NCBI GenBank assembly: GCA_937965895.1
Contig: CALCKS010000161.1
Coordinates: forward strand, 1-8,404
Direction of reading: 5' to 3'
DNA length: 8,404 nt
Source of the DNA: an uncultured Campylobacter sp.
Lineage (GTDB): Bacteria > Campylobacterota > Campylobacteria > Campylobacterales > Campylobacteraceae
The position numbers and the translations under genes are program-made. Each line of letters opens with the position of its first letter. Position 1 is the stretch's first letter. The notes beneath the pieces are model-generated. The model saw only the letters and a list, made by a program, of their open reading frames with translations. It had not been told where the DNA came from and searched no databases. Of this stretch, positions 7,201 to 8,404 are shown in pieces.

Positions 7201-8106
7201 AAATTCTTTACCAACTCGGCTAAAACCACGCTAAAAACCATAGTAACCGGTAGCGGGTTAAATTTCATCCTAGATAGCCTCTACACCTCCGAATACGAAA
7301 AGCATAAACGTCAATACGAAGATATCTTATACAAATACTATACCCACAAATACGACGAGCCGTATGCGGTAAAAAATATATCCCTAGCTCCTATGAGCAA
7401 ATATACTAAAGAGTATATCTACTATCCTATGCAAATACACTCCTCTTTTATGAACGTAGATCTAAAAAGAACGATAATAGGAGGAAGACTGTCTAGCGGA
7501 GGACTAGACTATCATAAATTCTTTTACTACGATATAAACGACGTCTATACTAAAACAAACTCTAGCCTATCTAAAAATATGCCTTTAAATAAACTTATAG
7601 CCTATCTTTGCCTAGACGAACTAAGAACTACGTATAAAGACGATCAAAGCTTCTTTAACCATCTAAAAAACCATGATATGCCATTTGAGCCAAAAGAGCT
7701 TATGGTAGCGGACTCAAAAAGACCATTGGATATATCAAATAGTAGCTTTATGGACTATACGCAAAGAAGAGAAATTTACGAGATGTATAAAGAAGCTCAA
7801 AGAAGCGACGACGAAGCTGTAGAATTTATATCCCCTATAGATAGCTACAACGAAGCTATGGAAATACTCCAAGACTTTAAAGAAGGAAACTTTAATACGG
7901 ATACTACCAGTAAAGAGTCTAAGGTAGATAATAAAGCAAGAAGATTATTGCAAGCCCTAGACGTAATAGGCCAGAATAATATCAAAGGGCTTTATGTGGG
8001 GTGTAAGGTAGAACGTGCTAAAAAAACAAAAGAAGACATACCTCCTCGCCTAGTTGGTCGCCTAGCCACCACCATAATAATGGAAGACGGACTATTTATA
8101 GGATAA
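4288..8106 (+). CDS. Giant protein of unknown function (1272 aa) with hydrophobic segments, paired with the lipase
   Basis: I recognise no family or catalytic motif in this protein. It starts at GTG, has no N-terminal signal peptide, and is rich in Lys, Glu, Asp, Tyr and Asn. Residues ~115-240 look helical and charged. Residues 268-290 are the most hydrophobic stretch (FYAFAGPVANLLASEFGF and onward), followed by a glycine-rich turn (GSGGGF, 306-311). A strongly charged helical region, probably coiled coil, spans ~530-590. Further hydrophobic or amphipathic stretches lie at ~671-684 (AIDIFLLATTFYVI), ~845-853 (LFPFYGFFG) and ~980-999 (before SEYEKH). The part after ~1010 is Tyr-rich and mixed, and the extreme C-terminus ends in an apparent strand pattern (RLATTIIMEDGLFIG). 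It is 21 nt after the lipase gene and 3 nt before a small membrane-anchored protein gene, so it is almost surely co-expressed with both. Possible roles, all inferred, are a second pore-forming or membrane-active T6SS effector, or a dedicated partner or loader for the lipase. The reading frame is intact throughout, so the gene is probably maintained by selection. Confidence 0.85.
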   Translation: MQISDIRVVQDIETLLKEFDGYAKQYKYITFYCRNLNNFYHNDTIQLGTLGGIIMQRLFDMSPNIREIPSDGNNIKIVTPNFIDKSALIDGKETIRNGKFNIRRLNKVIEAHTVINEENPVEKFIKDLINLANTGKKEYEKVKNFTDAASELAKNYDVNKTSVKNSLDELQKSIIQKAEVILENENFAPKEEVKESISNAFNKLKSNIEKTSKQTYGYTVKEIAKALISIIDFTELKKIYKPVTIISSAGDIYETGSKIYEYSKKKGFYAFAGPVANLLASEFGFIFGLLNSDSLSNILVFKSKDGSGGGFIDFSGFEVSGLNVQTNVDECLGICADLLFDESKKNGNDAIDYSKIDAASSGADFFDVRGKIYKAQNENISICKNTGKKDKDSHSLYEAIENSVVSNGAHFVYIQHPFFNSLKFANLIRDKSAADKDRDTNSLRYGKLAKNYLVLSRAPQKTNAKLSEYIVETALSYKINDENNRSGKDSKLIKPDDIIQIKDYSKYSISVNAKEEEDLYLLNLSPFVRISRDILEEFEDDIKSAEEALRNAVATREEEQQDAISHYLAMNAIADESNLKLQHIDSFFRSPDDMEDIKEKEEEFLKSSIREFADYFKTINKKYEVEVVYTESNSQSLGKYGSKKEVQNLISGAKRGGIRGEYKVTEYPYSAIDIFLLATTFYVIRQKFDQSLIEFNSPGGFFSSNDDEYITVYEERFKLLNEDAFLQTSEGKKKIYFFKQTMQRAQAKDAVCIEEIADGFENGFVENGMPIFEDSFYEFFKDFEKEYGSNFDDKVAQDERWAYEDLKKAHDNAMRPFKSVPMDENYKFYIDMSLSTIVDEVLEELFPFYGFFGSKGYAKIAKSMANYIFSKSSIKEIFMENIGELRIFASLWSGNIRAMIADEKRANGLSKKLKVKAFAGIVEVKKNIFAYYEVTDNLNSKDASIHLKKLKNIPKEFKAPIYKSVVLKTAGKFFTNSAKTTLKTIVTGSGLNFILDSLYTSEYEKHKRQYEDILYKYYTHKYDEPYAVKNISLAPMSKYTKEYIYYPMQIHSSFMNVDLKRTIIGGRLSSGGLDYHKFFYYDINDVYTKTNSSLSKNMPLNKLIAYLCLDELRTTYKDDQSFFNHLKNHDMPFEPKELMVADSKRPLDISNSSFMDYTQRREIYEMYKEAQRSDDEAVEFISPIDSYNEAMEILQDFKEGNFNTDTTSKESKVDNKARRLLQALDVIGQNNIKGLYVGCKVERAKKTKEDIPPRLVGRLATTIIMEDGLFIG
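8100..8103 (+). promoter_or_regulatory. Shine-Dalgarno sequence for the last gene, inside the end of the giant gene
   Basis: AGGA precedes the tandem stops TAA-TAG (8104-8109) and the ATG at 8110, giving a 6-nt spacer. Ribosomes finishing the upstream gene would be placed at this start, which suggests translational coupling. Confidence 0.5.
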
Positions 8107-8109
8107 TAG

Positions 8110-8404
8110 ATGAAAAACGGTTATAAAATTTTAATATCGGCATTAGTCTTAGGGATAGCTGCATACTCAATATATACAACAATGCAAAAAGGAAATGCGA
8201 TGAATAATACAAACAATGAAACATATACGGTTATAGCGCCAAACGGAGATGAAGTCTTATTCGACAAAGAAACAAACCTAATAGTGTCAAAAGGCAGGGA
8301 CGATAATACCACAAAGTATCCGGATAAAAAATCCCAAATGCTCCTCTCTGCTAGAGACATCCTAAACTCCTCCCCCTATAAAGACTATAAACCAAGCTAC
8401 TTTA
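8110..8404 (+). CDS. 5' part of a small membrane-anchored or exported protein; candidate immunity protein
   Basis: The frame runs from ATG 8110 to the right edge without a stop (98 complete codons visible), so the gene is truncated by the window. A short basic start (MKNGYK) is followed by a single hydrophobic segment at residues 7-22 (ILISALVLGIAAYSIY), then a polar Asn/Thr-rich linker. After that comes a domain beginning ETYTVIAPNGDEVLFD, which looks like a beta hairpin with an Asn-Gly-Asp turn. There is no lipobox cysteine, so it is not a lipoprotein. The pattern fits either an uncleaved inner-membrane anchor with a periplasmic domain or a signal peptide. It lies 3 nt after the giant gene. 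Known immunity proteins of T6SS lipases (Tli type) act in the periplasm or at membranes, so topology and position fit an immunity role; this is inference, and I do not recognise the family. The start is well supported by the Shine-Dalgarno sequence and the immediate membrane segment. Confidence 0.75.
   Translation, partial: MKNGYKILISALVLGIAAYSIYTTMQKGNAMNNTNNETYTVIAPNGDEVLFDKETNLIVSKGRDDNTTKYPDKKSQMLLSARDILNSSPYKDYKPSYF

Overview
The window looks like part of an epsilonproteobacterial chromosome, most likely a non-jejuni Campylobacter (C. concisus, C. rectus, C. showae or C. curvus type). The reasons are a moderate, A/T-leaning composition, heavy use of ATA, CTA, AGG and AAA codons, the abundance of AAATTT/TTTAAA words, very tight gene spacing, and a first large protein that resembles lipase-type effector proteins of Campylobacter type VI secretion (T6SS) loci. 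This assignment comes from pattern recognition, not from a database search.

Layout: four same-strand genes fill almost the whole window. (1) The 3' end of a gene that enters from the left edge and ends at 530; it encodes an unrecognised charged protein. (2) 541-4266, a 1241-residue multidomain protein with an alpha/beta-hydrolase lipase core (G-H-S-L-G-G-H nucleophile elbow at residues 278-284) near the N-terminus and a cysteine-rich PAAR-like module (C-E-H-G-G at 957-961) near the C-terminus. (3) 4288-8106, a 1272-residue protein of no recognised family, with a GTG start and several hydrophobic segments. (4) 8110 to the right edge, the 5' end of a gene for a small protein with an N-terminal membrane anchor or signal sequence. 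The gaps are 10, 21 and 3 nt, with Shine-Dalgarno sequences lying in or next to the preceding stop codon. I see no terminator or promoter between the genes, so they probably form one transcription unit. No gap exceeds 300 bases, and I found no RNA gene, CRISPR array or insertion sequence.

How they may work together (inference): the lipase/PAAR-like protein would be a T6SS phospholipase-type effector that attacks membranes of rival cells. The small membrane-anchored protein at the right edge, and possibly the truncated gene at the left edge, would be immunity proteins guarding the envelope. The giant 1272-residue protein between them is the least explained part. It could be a dedicated partner or loader for the lipase, or a second membrane-active effector. 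It is the best candidate for undescribed biology here.
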